A DNA stretch of 36,450 nt from Candidatus Glassbacteria bacterium (GTDB lineage: Bacteria > Gemmatimonadota > Glassbacteria > GWA2-58-10): contig VRUH01000040.1 of assembly GCA_019456185.1 (NCBI GenBank), positions 1-36,450 of the forward strand, read 5' to 3'. A program made the position numbers and the translations under genes. The notes under the pieces were generated by a model, which saw only the letters and a program-made list of their open reading frames with translations, was not told the DNA's origin and made no database searches. How positions within the stretch are numbered: position 1 is the first letter of the stretch; every line of letters starts with the position of its first letter. Below, piece by piece: positions 1 to 6,740 of the stretch.

Positions 1-174
1 CATCGAAAGGGCGAGGCAGAGCAAGTCCCAATGTTGCCCCCATCCTCCCACGCTGCCGGGAGGCTCCATCCATGCGGAAAGATAAAGCGCCCCCAGAAAC
101 ACGGGCACGGGGACATAGCTGCGATATTTGAACAACCAGTTCCCCTGCGCGGTTATCGTTTCCCGTAGGGCCAT
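1..174 (-). CDS. N-terminus of a host membrane protein, possibly isoprenylcysteine-methyltransferase-like (partial)
   Basis: An ATG at 174-172 opens a frame that runs off the left edge with no stop (58 codons). An AGGA lies 9-10 bases upstream of the ATG. The protein starts MALRETITAQGNWLFKYRSY and then has a hydrophobic stretch (VPVPVFLGALYLSAW). The amphipathic W-F-x-Y-R-S-Y lead followed by a membrane segment resembles the start of bacterial isoprenylcysteine/phospholipid methyltransferase-like membrane proteins, but the catalytic part is outside the window, so the family call is tentative. It lies on the host side of the tRNA gene and reads away from the prophage. Confidence 0.5.
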   Translation of the reverse strand, partial: MALRETITAQGNWLFKYRSYVPVPVFLGALYLSAWMEPPGSVGGWGQHWDLLCLALSM

Positions 175-279
175 TCGGAAACATCCTATACGTGATGGGA
201 GATTCGGACCGGGAGAAATACCGTGCCGCCGATCGGACAAGGGAACTGGCCGGGGCGTCACGGCTTTGGTGCGGGGGGT

Positions 280-378
280 TGGCGGAGACGTGTGGGAATC
301 GAACCCACCCAAGACAGTGTTAGTGCCTCGCGCACGGGTTTGAAGCCCGGGGAGCCCACCAGTGACTCATCCATCTCC
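280..378 (-). tRNA. selC: tRNA-Sec (anticodon UCA)
   Basis: On the minus strand the gene starts GGAGATGG at 378 and ends CGTCTCC-G-CCA at 280, so CCA is encoded. The anticodon stem-loop is CGGGC-TTCAAA-CCCG with anticodon TCA. The T arm is GGTGGGTTCGATTCCCACAC, and an extended variable arm (GCGCGAGGCACTAACACTGTC region) separates the two. The total of 99 nt and the long variable arm are typical of tRNA-Sec and separate it from ordinary suppressor tRNAs. It implies that the host makes selenoproteins. The prophage lies on the 5' side of this gene, not the 3' side used by tRNA-specific integrases. Confidence 0.95.
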
Positions 379-524
379 TTGTATGAATTGCCTTTCGCCG
401 AGGAACCGCCTTCAAGCTTGGCATTCGCCGGCATTGGCGCTCCTGAAGACCTCATTCAGCATAACAAGGCCCCACGGATTTGCAAAATTATCGCTATTTC
501 GTCCGTAACCGGGCCTCACCGGGA

Positions 525-608
525 GTTTCGAGAATTTCCGAAAAACCCGCATCGATGAGAACCCTTGTTATGGAGGAGGAATTCCTGGCCGGTTTCGAGA
601 ACTTCCGA
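525..608. repeat. Pair of 17-bp direct repeats, putative transposase-binding sites
   Basis: GTTTCGAGAATTTCCGA at 525-541 and GTTTCGAGAACTTCCGA at 592-608 differ at one base and are 67 bp apart. They sit in non-coding DNA between host tRNA and the last early gene, where a Mu-type phage carries its transposase end sites. The role is inferred from position; the repetition itself is directly visible. Confidence 0.6.
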
Positions 609-631
609 GAGGACCGCGTAAAACGTCCGTT

Positions 632-664
632 TTTGGTATCCGAGATGGGGCCTTTGGTACCCGA
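632..664. repeat. Second pair of direct repeats, 21 bp apart
   Basis: TTTGGTATCCGA at 632-643 and TTTGGTACCCGA at 653-664 differ at one base and are spaced 21 bp, two helical turns. They share TTT(C/G)G...CCGA with the longer pair at 525 and 592, so all four may be variants of one protein-binding site at the phage end. Confidence 0.5.
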
Positions 665-671
665 AGGTACC
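656..671 (-). terminator. UUCG-tetraloop hairpin after the last early gene
   Basis: Read on the minus strand this is GGTACC-TTCG-GGTACC, a six-base-pair stem closed by a C(UUCG)G tetraloop, 17 bases past the TAG stop at 690-688. No U-run follows, so it is not a canonical intrinsic terminator. It could be a transcript 3'-end stabiliser. It overlaps the TTTGGTACCCGA repeat. Confidence 0.4.
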
Positions 672-687
672 TGCCCTTGGGAAAGTG

Positions 688-1620
688 CTAGGGGGATTTA
701 ATGAAGATGCTGATGGCGACGCGCACCTTGACACCGAGTACTTCACCGAGCGTCTTGCCACCCTTGGCCGGGGAACCGGAATCGGCGATCACATATATCT
801 TATCGAAGGTTTCGAGCAGGCTTTGCCGCGCCCCGGCGAGAGAAAAATTATTGAGCAGCCCGGCTGGTGTGATGAAGGCGAGTATACCCAAGCCCCGCCT
901 TTCGATGCGCCAATGGGCGTAGCGCAGGAATCGCACGTAGTCGTCACTAAGGCCGCGCAGGTTCTTCTCCCCCGATGGATTCCCATCGATGTGATAGTAA
1001 TTCTCGAATTCTTCTCCTGTGACGACATCCTTGCCGCGCAGGAGGGCCTTGATCCATGGGCCTTGGTTGCTAGGAAGCCCCGACCATGGGGGATTTCCGA
1101 TGATTACCAATGGAAGTTTGGGGGCGCTCCTTTTCTTCCGGCTCCGGAGCCACCTGTTCCAGGCATCCGGTTCCGAACAGTCCAGAGGCTCGGAGATCGT
1201 ATCCGCCTGGATGATGGGGAGAAAAGCATCCAGGGGGAGAGGACAGTGAAGCTCCTCAAAGAGAGCACGGAGTTTGCGGCGGGCGGCGTCGCATGCGCCA
1301 GGCAGAAGCTCAATGCCCGTGAGGCGGGGGAGAAGATGCCTGGGAACATATTCGCGCCAAACCTCGTGATCAAATACAAACTCCTGGTAGATGCGCCGGA
1401 TGATAGTGGTGAGAAAATTGCCACTGCCTGCGGCCGGTTCGAGGATTTCCACCCCAAGGTTCGCAAACCCTCCGGGAATATCAAAATCGCGGCGCAGAAA
1501 ATGATCCACCTGATGCACGACATGATAGGCCAGCGATTCGGGAGTGAAATAGACCCCCCGCTTGCGGCGCAATTCCGGGTCTTCCCGGGCCAACACTTGA
1601 TCGTAATCGGGGGTAGTCAT
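688..1620 (-). CDS. Eco57I-like adenine-specific DNA N6-methyltransferase domain protein
   Basis: A 310-residue SAM-dependent DNA methylase. Visible motifs are RGVYFTPESLAYHVV (motif X region, residues ~21-35), EPAAGSGNFL (SAM-binding motif I, 61-70), a TGIELLPGACDAAR stretch, and the catalytic N-P-P-W (176-179), which marks N6-adenine methylation. Relatives in type IIG/ISP restriction enzymes are two to four times longer, with a target-recognition domain after this point. Here the frame stops soon after the GVKVRVAISIF strand, so neither recognition nor nuclease domain is present. The ATG overlaps the upstream stop (ATGA). It is the last gene of the leftward early operon, next to the phage end. 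It probably protects phage DNA, but it could be a degraded remnant that needs a partner for specificity. Confidence 0.75.
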   Translation of the reverse strand: MTTPDYDQVLAREDPELRRKRGVYFTPESLAYHVVHQVDHFLRRDFDIPGGFANLGVEILEPAAGSGNFLTTIIRRIYQEFVFDHEVWREYVPRHLLPRLTGIELLPGACDAARRKLRALFEELHCPLPLDAFLPIIQADTISEPLDCSEPDAWNRWLRSRKKRSAPKLPLVIIGNPPWSGLPSNQGPWIKALLRGKDVVTGEEFENYYHIDGNPSGEKNLRGLSDDYVRFLRYAHWRIERRGLGILAFITPAGLLNNFSLAGARQSLLETFDKIYVIADSGSPAKGGKTLGEVLGVKVRVAISIFIKSP

Positions 1621-1940
1621 CGTTCGATCCGTTTCAGGGATTTGGTGACTGCTTTGCGGTTGGCCGAGGTATCGCTTTTCAGGAAATCCCTCACAGCATC
1701 CGCCACCCCTTCGAGGCTATTGAACCGGTCCCGGAGCGCCTGACCCGAGTTTTTTGAGAGGGCGCTATCGATCCTGGCCGCGAGCGATTCTAGCTGGGCC
1801 TCCCACGGGCCGATCTGACCCGCAACCTCGACAAGCCGCGCATCGCGAAACACCGACCGCGCATCTTTCAGAACCGATTCCATAAGCGCGACCCGCTCGG
1901 GATCGGTTACCACTTTTCCAGAATGTCCACGAGCCACCAT
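1617..1940 (-). CDS. Hypothetical protein, 107 aa, helical
   Basis: The frame starts MVARGHSGKVVTDPERVALM, with AGGTGGATAA just upstream of the ATG. It overlaps the preceding gene by 34 bases and the methylase by 4. The sequence is rich in Ala, Arg, Asp and Ser, has no Cys or membrane segment, and looks all-helical (for example ESVLKDARSVF and SLEGVADAVRDFLKS). I do not recognise a family. Tight coupling to the N6-methylase makes a role as its partner or regulator possible, but that is inference only. Confidence 0.6.
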   Translation of the reverse strand: MVARGHSGKVVTDPERVALMESVLKDARSVFRDARLVEVAGQIGPWEAQLESLAARIDSALSKNSGQALRDRFNSLEGVADAVRDFLKSDTSANRKAVTKSLKRIER

Positions 1941-2545
1941 TTATCCACCTTTCCAAAATCAATGCAGTCGAGCCTGGTTTTGATGAAGCGCCGGACTTGG
2001 CGGCGTGTGATCCACCAACCGTCGCGATTTGAATCCCCCTGCCACCCTCTTCTGCTGGCCTTCAACCAACCTTTCTCGATCCAGTGGATGACGGTATTGC
2101 GATCCACACCAAAGCCGAGGGAAACTACATTCGCGGCAAAGCCATGATCCAGATTGGGCGCGGTGAGGCGCATCCGTTTGCGTTTGAGGACAATCCCGAT
2201 TTCCGAGCGATGGAATCCTTTCGCTTTGAGTCTCTTTTGAATGACACTGGGATGGAGATGGCCATTGCGCTCCAATATTCGGAGTTCCCCGTCGTTCCAG
2301 GGCGGCTCTTTCTTGCGTGGAATGACTACGCCCAATAGACCGGCCCGCCTGTTCACGTTCCACGTATTCCAGCCGATCCTCTTGGCAAGGGAAGCGATAT
2401 CTCCCTTTTTGCGCGGCCCCTGATAGAGGCGGCGGATTTGCCCGTCAATTTCAGGCGTCGGCTGGAAGCGGACCGGTTTTTTCCCAGCGAATACAGGTTC
2501 CGAATCCAACCGGTATTCGCGCAGGATTAGCGATTGGCTATCCAT
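1907..2545 (-). CDS. Putative DNA-binding protein with two helical DNA-binding-like segments
   Basis: A 212-residue basic protein beginning MDSQSLILREY. GGAGGG lies about 11 bases before this ATG, and the frame opens 4 bases after the dam-like stop codon. A central part, W-N-D-G-E-L-R-I-L-E-R-N-G with IQKRLKAKGFHRS following, resembles a SANT/Myb-like or resolvase-type helix-turn-helix. The C-terminal part (VDRNTVIHWIEKGWLKA, then W-W-I-T-R-R-Q-V-R-R-F) resembles an excisionase/MerR-like winged helix used to read a promoter or define a site. No catalytic motif is seen. It sits between two methylase genes and may regulate the cassette. Confidence 0.6.
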   Translation of the reverse strand: MDSQSLILREYRLDSEPVFAGKKPVRFQPTPEIDGQIRRLYQGPRKKGDIASLAKRIGWNTWNVNRRAGLLGVVIPRKKEPPWNDGELRILERNGHLHPSVIQKRLKAKGFHRSEIGIVLKRKRMRLTAPNLDHGFAANVVSLGFGVDRNTVIHWIEKGWLKASRRGWQGDSNRDGWWITRRQVRRFIKTRLDCIDFGKVDKWWLVDILEKW

Positions 2546-2549
2546 TTCC

Positions 2550-3392
2550 TCATTTTCCCTCCATGGGAATTCCATCGAATAACGGGCCGTCCCCCATGGC
2601 CTTGTCGGCCTTGGGTGAAATCCACAAGCATTCGATGGTGGGTTTGGTCTGGTCTCCCAGGGCCGGGCGCGATTCCTTGCGCCAGCCTCGGAAGAGCCGG
2701 TCGTAGAGCGGGGAGTCGTACCCGCTGACCACGGCCATGCCCTTGATGCCCCGGAGCGCGTCGGCCAGGGCGACGTGGGCCGTATCGTCCATCTCCTCGC
2801 GGTAGAGCCTGCGATTGCGGCCACGGGTGGAATGGACATAGGGCGGATCGAGGTAGAAGAGAACGCCGGGGGCGTCCCAGACCTCGACGATCTTGAGGGC
2901 GTCGCGGTTCTCAAGCTGGACGTGCGCCAGGCGGTTGACGACCCATTCCAGATTATCGACCTCCTTGAACTGGCGCGGCTTGTTGACCCGCCAGCCCGAC
3001 CAGCTCCGCTGAAAGCGCCAGCCCGAGCGCTCGGCGGAATTGCCCCGGCCCTGCCAGCAACGGATATAGAAGCGCCTGGCGCTTTCCAGGGGATCGGCGG
3101 ACGGCTGGTAGGCTTGCAGTTGTTCCGAGCGCGACCAGGGAGTAAGCTCGATGGCCTGGAGAAATTCATCCCTGCGTTCCCGCAACACACGCCAGAAATT
3201 CACGACCTGGGAATCCAGATCGTTGAGCACCTCGAAGTCGGCGGGCGGCTTGCGCAACAGCACCGAGGCCCCGCCGCAGTGGGTCTCGACATAGCATTCA
3301 TGGGGCGGTAAGTGGGCGATGATCCAGGGGGCGATCATCCACTTGCCGCCGCGATAGCGGAGGGCCGGGCGGGTAAGGGTAGCATCAATCAT
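2550..3392 (-). CDS. dam: DNA adenine methylase, D12 class (Dam-like)
   Basis: A 280-residue methylase of the MethyltransfD12 family, close to the family's usual length. Motifs: LRYRGGKWMIAPWI (residues 11-24, SAM-binding GGK), VETHCGGASVLL (~35-46), LNDLD (56-60), and catalytic D-P-P-Y (182-185) in VLFYLDPPYVHST. These imply transfer of a methyl group to the N6 of adenine; GATC specificity is likely but cannot be read from sequence alone. The ATG at 3392 overlaps the end of the PP-loop gene by 8 bases; a further upstream ATG at 3434 would overlap more and lacks a better site. It probably protects phage DNA from restriction. Confidence 0.88.
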   Translation of the reverse strand: MIDATLTRPALRYRGGKWMIAPWIIAHLPPHECYVETHCGGASVLLRKPPADFEVLNDLDSQVVNFWRVLRERRDEFLQAIELTPWSRSEQLQAYQPSADPLESARRFYIRCWQGRGNSAERSGWRFQRSWSGWRVNKPRQFKEVDNLEWVVNRLAHVQLENRDALKIVEVWDAPGVLFYLDPPYVHSTRGRNRRLYREEMDDTAHVALADALRGIKGMAVVSGYDSPLYDRLFRGWRKESRPALGDQTKPTIECLWISPKADKAMGDGPLFDGIPMEGK

Positions 3393-4242
3393 GGCAAAGG
3401 CAGGGCATAACTTCTTCCATTTCGGGGAAATCAAACAAGTCCTGATCCTCGACGGCTTTCAACATGCGGGAGTAGATAGGCCGGTCGATGCGGAAAATGG
3501 CAGCATCCTCGCTTTTTGGCTTGTCGATGAGGGATTCCATCTCGATCCACCATGAGGCCAGATCGGGGCGCTCCCGGATCAATTCCTGAATCACGTAGGC
3601 GGACTTCATAAAGCAAAGATCGCAGTTACCCGCTGGGGTGGTGCCATTGAAGGAAGGTAGCCGCAGGTTGAAGTCCTGTGATCCCCAGAAAGCAACCACG
3701 TCCTTCTTCCTTACTCCGGCATCGGCCATCGGCATGACCGTCTCGAACCGTTCCTTCCCGGAAGCATTGCGGGCTTTCTGACTTGCAACGCGGAACGGTT
3801 CATCGGCCCGCAGTCCGATTGCGTTTACCCACTCCTCATAACCGCAGGTGTCCCGCATCCAGGAGATCATCCGTTTGACCTTCAATTCGGATGTGCAATG
3901 GCGCGTGACTGGGTTGGGGAGGAAGTTCTTGTTCCGGATCAACTGCTCGAAGGGGGTCCCGTCACGTTTCGCCGTGGTGAATCCAACCTGTTTGGTCTTA
4001 TGCGGAACCTCCGGGTCATATTCAAGCCAGACAATCTTGACGGCCCACCACTCGGCCAATTCAGCAACATATTCCAGGGTCTGCGGCATTTCCTTTCCCG
4101 TGTTGCAAAACACTACATGGACATCATCAGGCAGCTTCCCATCGTAGGCATCGAGGACATGCCGGAGCATGTACCCGGATGATTTTCCCCCGGAAAAGCT
4201 GACCAAGGCGGGTGTTTCGATTCTGTAGGGATTGGCCGCCAT
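3385..4242 (-). CDS. PP-loop ATPase, phosphoadenosine-phosphosulfate-reductase family
   Basis: A 285-residue protein with the N-type PP-loop S-F-S-G-G-K-S-S (15-22), a CNTGKE strand (46-51), P-V-T-R-H-C (111-116), the IGLRADEP block (142-149) typical of PAPS-reductase/DndC-like proteins, and a C-D-L-C pair (207-210). The enzyme class adenylates a substrate and, when cysteines bind an Fe-S cluster, can pass sulfur. Phages carry such proteins often, but their reaction is mostly unknown; sulfate assimilation is unlikely here. GGAGGTGGCG precedes the ATG, which overlaps the previous stop (TGATG). Neighbouring adenine methylases and a DUF5131 protein suggest nucleic-acid modification. Confidence 0.75.
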   Translation of the reverse strand: MAANPYRIETPALVSFSGGKSSGYMLRHVLDAYDGKLPDDVHVVFCNTGKEMPQTLEYVAELAEWWAVKIVWLEYDPEVPHKTKQVGFTTAKRDGTPFEQLIRNKNFLPNPVTRHCTSELKVKRMISWMRDTCGYEEWVNAIGLRADEPFRVASQKARNASGKERFETVMPMADAGVRKKDVVAFWGSQDFNLRLPSFNGTTPAGNCDLCFMKSAYVIQELIRERPDLASWWIEMESLIDKPKSEDAAIFRIDRPIYSRMLKAVEDQDLFDFPEMEEVMPCLCHD

Positions 4243-5138
4243 CACGCCACCTCCGGGAATTCGCGCACCCGCAGATCGGCGGGCCATTCGGCGGGGTCTT
4301 CGCCCTTGCGATCCCTGGCCTTGTTCTCCCGCGCCCAGACGGTGCCCAGTTGTTTGACAAAGGGGGCGATCCCGGCAAAGCGGCACTGGTCGATCCCGTC
4401 ACGGATCCATTGCAAATCGCCGGGTCGGGCCTTGGGGCCGGACTCGAAACCGAAGATGATCCAGTCGAGGAGGTGCCAATCCATCTGTTTCGCGCCTGCA
4501 CGGGCAAGGGCAGCCAATGCCTGACGGTCTTCCTTTCTAGGTTGGTATCCCTTTGCCCAGTGAGGACGGCATTCCGGCACGAGCCAGGGCATCCAATCCA
4601 CCGGCCCGAGGCCCGGCTCGTAGGAGACGCCATGGACGGCGGCGGGCACCTTGAGGAGCTGGGGGATGAACAGGTCGGCGCTGGGCTGGTCATGCACGGA
4701 AACGAGGAACCACACATTGGGCCAACCCGCGCCCCAATCGGGGGGGAGGCATGCCGCGATGCGCTCCGGGCGTTTGGTGGGGATGATCCAGATCAGGTTG
4801 ACGGTGTTGCGGATCACCTCCCAGGCGTCCGGACGCCAGGGATCGGCATCCTCGATGAAGAAGTCCGACCAGGAACAGGCGAAGACCTTCTCCCTGGTGC
4901 GGGGCGCGGACAAGCCTGCCCGCTGCCCCATGACACCGCGCTCCCCGGCCCGCCGGTCCCAGTCGAATGCCTTTGACCAGGTGGCATGGCCGGTCTTGTG
5001 AACATCGTGGGGATCGCGGCCATAGCGCCGCATGTCGCGATACATGTAGCAGTTCTTGCAGGCATCGTTGACCTTGCGGCAACCGACCCAGAAGTTGAGG
5101 GTGTGATCGCACCAGGGGATGGAGGTGTTCTCGGTCAT
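4242..5138 (-). CDS. DUF5131 (phage Gp37/Gp68) family protein with an in-frame palindromic insert
   Basis: A 298-residue protein with the family's N-terminal cysteine cluster G-C-R-K-V-N-D-A-C-K-N-C-Y-M (C20, C27, C30), probably a metal or Fe-S site in a radical-SAM-like fold. The later V-F-A-C-S-W-S-D-F-F, I-W-I-I-P-T-K-R-P-E-R, V-S-Y-E-P and FGFESGPKARP blocks all fit the family. Residues 71-80 (GQRAGLSAPR) are encoded by a degenerate copy of the scattered palindromic element and lie in the variable loop before the V-F-A-C-S-W strand. The chosen ATG overlaps the upstream stop (ATGA); a start three codons earlier is possible. The biochemical role is unknown, and the family is common in phage modification regions. 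Confidence 0.82.
   Translation of the reverse strand: MTENTSIPWCDHTLNFWVGCRKVNDACKNCYMYRDMRRYGRDPHDVHKTGHATWSKAFDWDRRAGERGVMGQRAGLSAPRTREKVFACSWSDFFIEDADPWRPDAWEVIRNTVNLIWIIPTKRPERIAACLPPDWGAGWPNVWFLVSVHDQPSADLFIPQLLKVPAAVHGVSYEPGLGPVDWMPWLVPECRPHWAKGYQPRKEDRQALAALARAGAKQMDWHLLDWIIFGFESGPKARPGDLQWIRDGIDQCRFAGIAPFVKQLGTVWARENKARDRKGEDPAEWPADLRVREFPEVA
4901..4930 (+). repeat. Degenerate palindromic element copy inside a coding region
   Basis: GGGGCGCGGACAAGCCTGCC followed by CGCTGCCCCA. Two changes from the core break some pairs. It is read in the DUF5131 gene (minus) as GQRAGLSAPR, in frame and without stop. Confidence 0.85.
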
Positions 5139-5473
5139 GGTGTCCACCGGAGGATGGTCTGTTCACAGTAGACTCCGTCAAAGCAGGTCTTGATTGGGAA
5201 AGCACCAGTACAAATTGCAGTCATCAATTTGTACTGATCTTTATCACCCCTTCGACCAACCCAAAGATGCAATCTGTCTCCTGCTTTTGGTATTACCTTT
5301 GATGTAGACCATAGATAGGATGTGATCCTTCCCGAGAGTACGGCTTCAGCGGCATCTGGCCGAAATGACAATCTATGGGATTCAACTTTAAGCTCTGACC
5401 GCGCCTCATTTGCTAAATGGTCGCACCACATACAATGAAAGCCGCACTGGGGGATGGAGGTGTTTTCAGTCAT
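5135..5473 (-). CDS. Small ASCH/PUA-like protein with a DUF5131-like N-terminus
   Basis: A 112-residue frame with GGAG six to ten bases before the ATG. Residues from about 37 on (HRLSFRPDAAEAVLSGRI, then A-G-D-R-L-H-L-W-V-G-R-R) look like the start of an ASCH domain, a PUA-like fold that binds RNA or modified nucleotides. The domain is short, so it may be incomplete. The first ten residues, MTENTSIPQC, nearly match the next gene's MTENTSIPWC at the DNA level as well, and a W-C-D-H follows in both. This suggests that a copied 5' end of the DUF5131 gene was fused to an ASCH-like body. Confidence 0.6.
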   Translation of the reverse strand: MTENTSIPQCGFHCMWCDHLANEARSELKVESHRLSFRPDAAEAVLSGRITSYLWSTSKVIPKAGDRLHLWVGRRGDKDQYKLMTAICTGAFPIKTCFDGVYCEQTILRWTP

Positions 5474-5810
5474 TGCCCGTCTCCTTTCCACCGGAGAGGG
5501 AATCCTTCAACTGCTCCAGGGAATATCCCCAGTCGCATTTCCATTCCAGGACGTAGCCGAAACCAAGTTTCGCGGGTTGAAACTGCCCGCCCTCGACGGT
5601 CGAAATATGGTATCGATGGACCTTGATCGCTCCGATGGCGAAGGCCCCGAAAGCGTCGCGCAAGTTTTGCAAACGATCCTCTGCCCACCAGATCGCCGCC
5701 AGGGATGCTTCCCTGTCTCCCGAGGCCATGTATTCAGTCGATACCGATTTCTCGAAGACCGATCCGTCTTCCCTGTACAAGAGATGGATGCTGATCGAGT
5801 AGGTGTTCAT
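5466..5810 (-). CDS. Hypothetical protein, 114 aa
   Basis: The frame begins MNTYSISIHLLYREDGSVFE and overlaps both neighbours (8 bases downstream; ATGA upstream), which supports translation within the operon. The composition is soluble and alternating, with a likely beta-rich start followed by a helix (EASLAAIWWAEDRLQNLRDAF). I recognise no family. The gene sits among small PUA-like genes. Confidence 0.6.
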   Translation of the reverse strand: MNTYSISIHLLYREDGSVFEKSVSTEYMASGDREASLAAIWWAEDRLQNLRDAFGAFAIGAIKVHRYHISTVEGGQFQPAKLGFGYVLEWKCDWGYSLEQLKDSLSGGKETGND

Positions 5811-6184
5811 CGGCCCACCTCATCGGTTTTCCAGCCGGGGAATGGCACCTCGATACAGATATCCCACCAACGGTAACGCCAGCCCCGGAAGCCCTTGATT
5901 CTCGCCAGCCAGTGGAAAGGCCGGATCGTCACGGCCACGGCTCCACCCTCCCGGCAGATCGCCCATCCCTGGCGTTTTTGAACCACACGGGTAACCGGAG
6001 CGTATCCCCGCAGACGGCCCCAGCAGACGATATAGAGGCGCTCCCCCGGGGCGATGTTGGGGCGGCGGCGGTGGCCGACGTAAAACGACGATTCATCGCC
6101 CGTGGGGGGATCGCCGGGACAATCGCCTTCATCGATCCACATCCGCCAGAGGCGCTTGGGTACGGTGACAACGAGATCGGGCAT
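5807..6184 (-). CDS. Small PUA/EVE-like protein
   Basis: A 125-residue protein with GAGAGGAACAC before the ATG and an ATGA overlap at its end. The stretch A-P-G-E-R-L-Y-I-V-C-W-G-R-L-R-G-Y-A-P-V-T-R-V recalls the beta strands of PUA-superfamily domains (ASCH/EVE type), which bind modified bases or RNA. The C-terminus is rich in Trp and Arg (GFRGWRYRWWDICIEV). No catalytic residues are evident. The fold assignment is pattern-based and uncertain; a profile search would settle it. Confidence 0.55.
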   Translation of the reverse strand: MPDLVVTVPKRLWRMWIDEGDCPGDPPTGDESSFYVGHRRRPNIAPGERLYIVCWGRLRGYAPVTRVVQKRQGWAICREGGAVAVTIRPFHWLARIKGFRGWRYRWWDICIEVPFPGWKTDEVGR

Positions 6185-6193
6185 GTGTTCCTC

Positions 6194-6421
6194 TCAATCC
6201 GGGAATTTGCGGACTTCCCATTCCTCCATCACATCCGCGATGGCTAGGGCCTCATCCACTTTTTCCGCGTTGCAAACGTGCATTTCGGCAAGCTCCACCC
6301 ATAGCCTCACGAGGGCCGGTGCGAACTTGTCCTGCCCACGCAATACAAAGATCGGTTCTCCAGGATTCACCTTCTCCAGGCATTTATCGTTGAATGTTCC
6401 GTCAGGGTTTTTGAAACCCAT
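6194..6421 (-). CDS. Hypothetical protein, 75 aa
   Basis: Three in-frame ATGs exist (6436, 6427, 6421). GGAGG is correctly spaced (~8 bases) only for the one at 6421, giving MGFKNPDGTFNDKCLEKVNP. The protein is acidic in its C-terminal half (KVDEALAIADVMEEWEVRKF). It overlaps the preceding gene by 20 bases. I recognise no family. The I-F-V-L-R-G-Q-D stretch followed by a helix is typical of small phage proteins of unknown use. Confidence 0.55.
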   Translation of the reverse strand: MGFKNPDGTFNDKCLEKVNPGEPIFVLRGQDKFAPALVRLWVELAEMHVCNAEKVDEALAIADVMEEWEVRKFPD

Positions 6422-6740
6422 GGTCATAGCCTCCATACAAATTAGGTTTGAAGCCGTCCTCCTGCCCCTCCTCGCGGAGATCGTGGAAGGATTCACCCTC
6501 CCAATGAATTTTCCACCACGACTTGCCGCGATAGCGGATGGTGAACTTGCGGCCCTTGTATTCGCCCGGCTGGTCGATATGGGAGATCAGGGCCGAGGCG
6601 ATGGGGCGGCGGGCAGCGTAGAAGGTGATGGTGTCCCCGGCCTTGGCGTCCGGCATGCGCTTGAAGCCCCAGTACATTTTGCCGAGCGGGGCTTTCTCCC
6701 AAAAACGATCAAGCTCGCGGGGGGAAACGTGGATATTCAT
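6402..6740 (-). CDS. Small PUA-like hypothetical protein, 112 aa
   Basis: The frame starts MNIHVSPRELDRFWEKAPLG, with GGACGGG upstream of the ATG. The middle part, A-G-D-T-I-T-F-Y-A-A-R-R-P-I-A-S-A-L-I, matches the 'GD-x-hydrophobic ... small-x-A' pattern of ASCH/EVE/PUA-like folds, followed by charged beta strands (KFTIRYRGKSWWKIHW). No enzyme motif is seen. It would be a third PUA-like protein in the same operon segment, which is why I suspect a shared link to modified bases. Confidence 0.55.
   Translation of the reverse strand: MNIHVSPRELDRFWEKAPLGKMYWGFKRMPDAKAGDTITFYAARRPIASALISHIDQPGEYKGRKFTIRYRGKSWWKIHWEGESFHDLREEGQEDGFKPNLYGGYDHGFQKP

Larger units (their letters stand above)
379..687. 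other. Non-coding stretch holding the likely prophage left end
   Basis: No convincing gene is present; open frames here lack ribosome binding sites and family resemblance. The first ~50-100 bases should hold the promoter of the tRNA-Sec gene, and I see no strong consensus there. From about 525 on, the region carries two pairs of direct repeats and a hairpin, each listed separately. The host-phage junction must lie between 379 and about 525. It cannot be placed exactly because the right end of the prophage and its target duplication are outside the window. Confidence 0.6.

Noticed and set aside
685-1743. A 352-codon plus-strand frame opposite the N6-methylase
   Set aside because: It is antisense to a gene with clear methylase motifs, has no family pattern or ribosome site, and is of the kind expected in GC-rich DNA.
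3393-3434. A longer start for the D12 methylase at 3434
   Set aside because: It would lie deeper in the PP-loop gene without a better ribosome site; conserved sequence begins only after the ATG at 3392.
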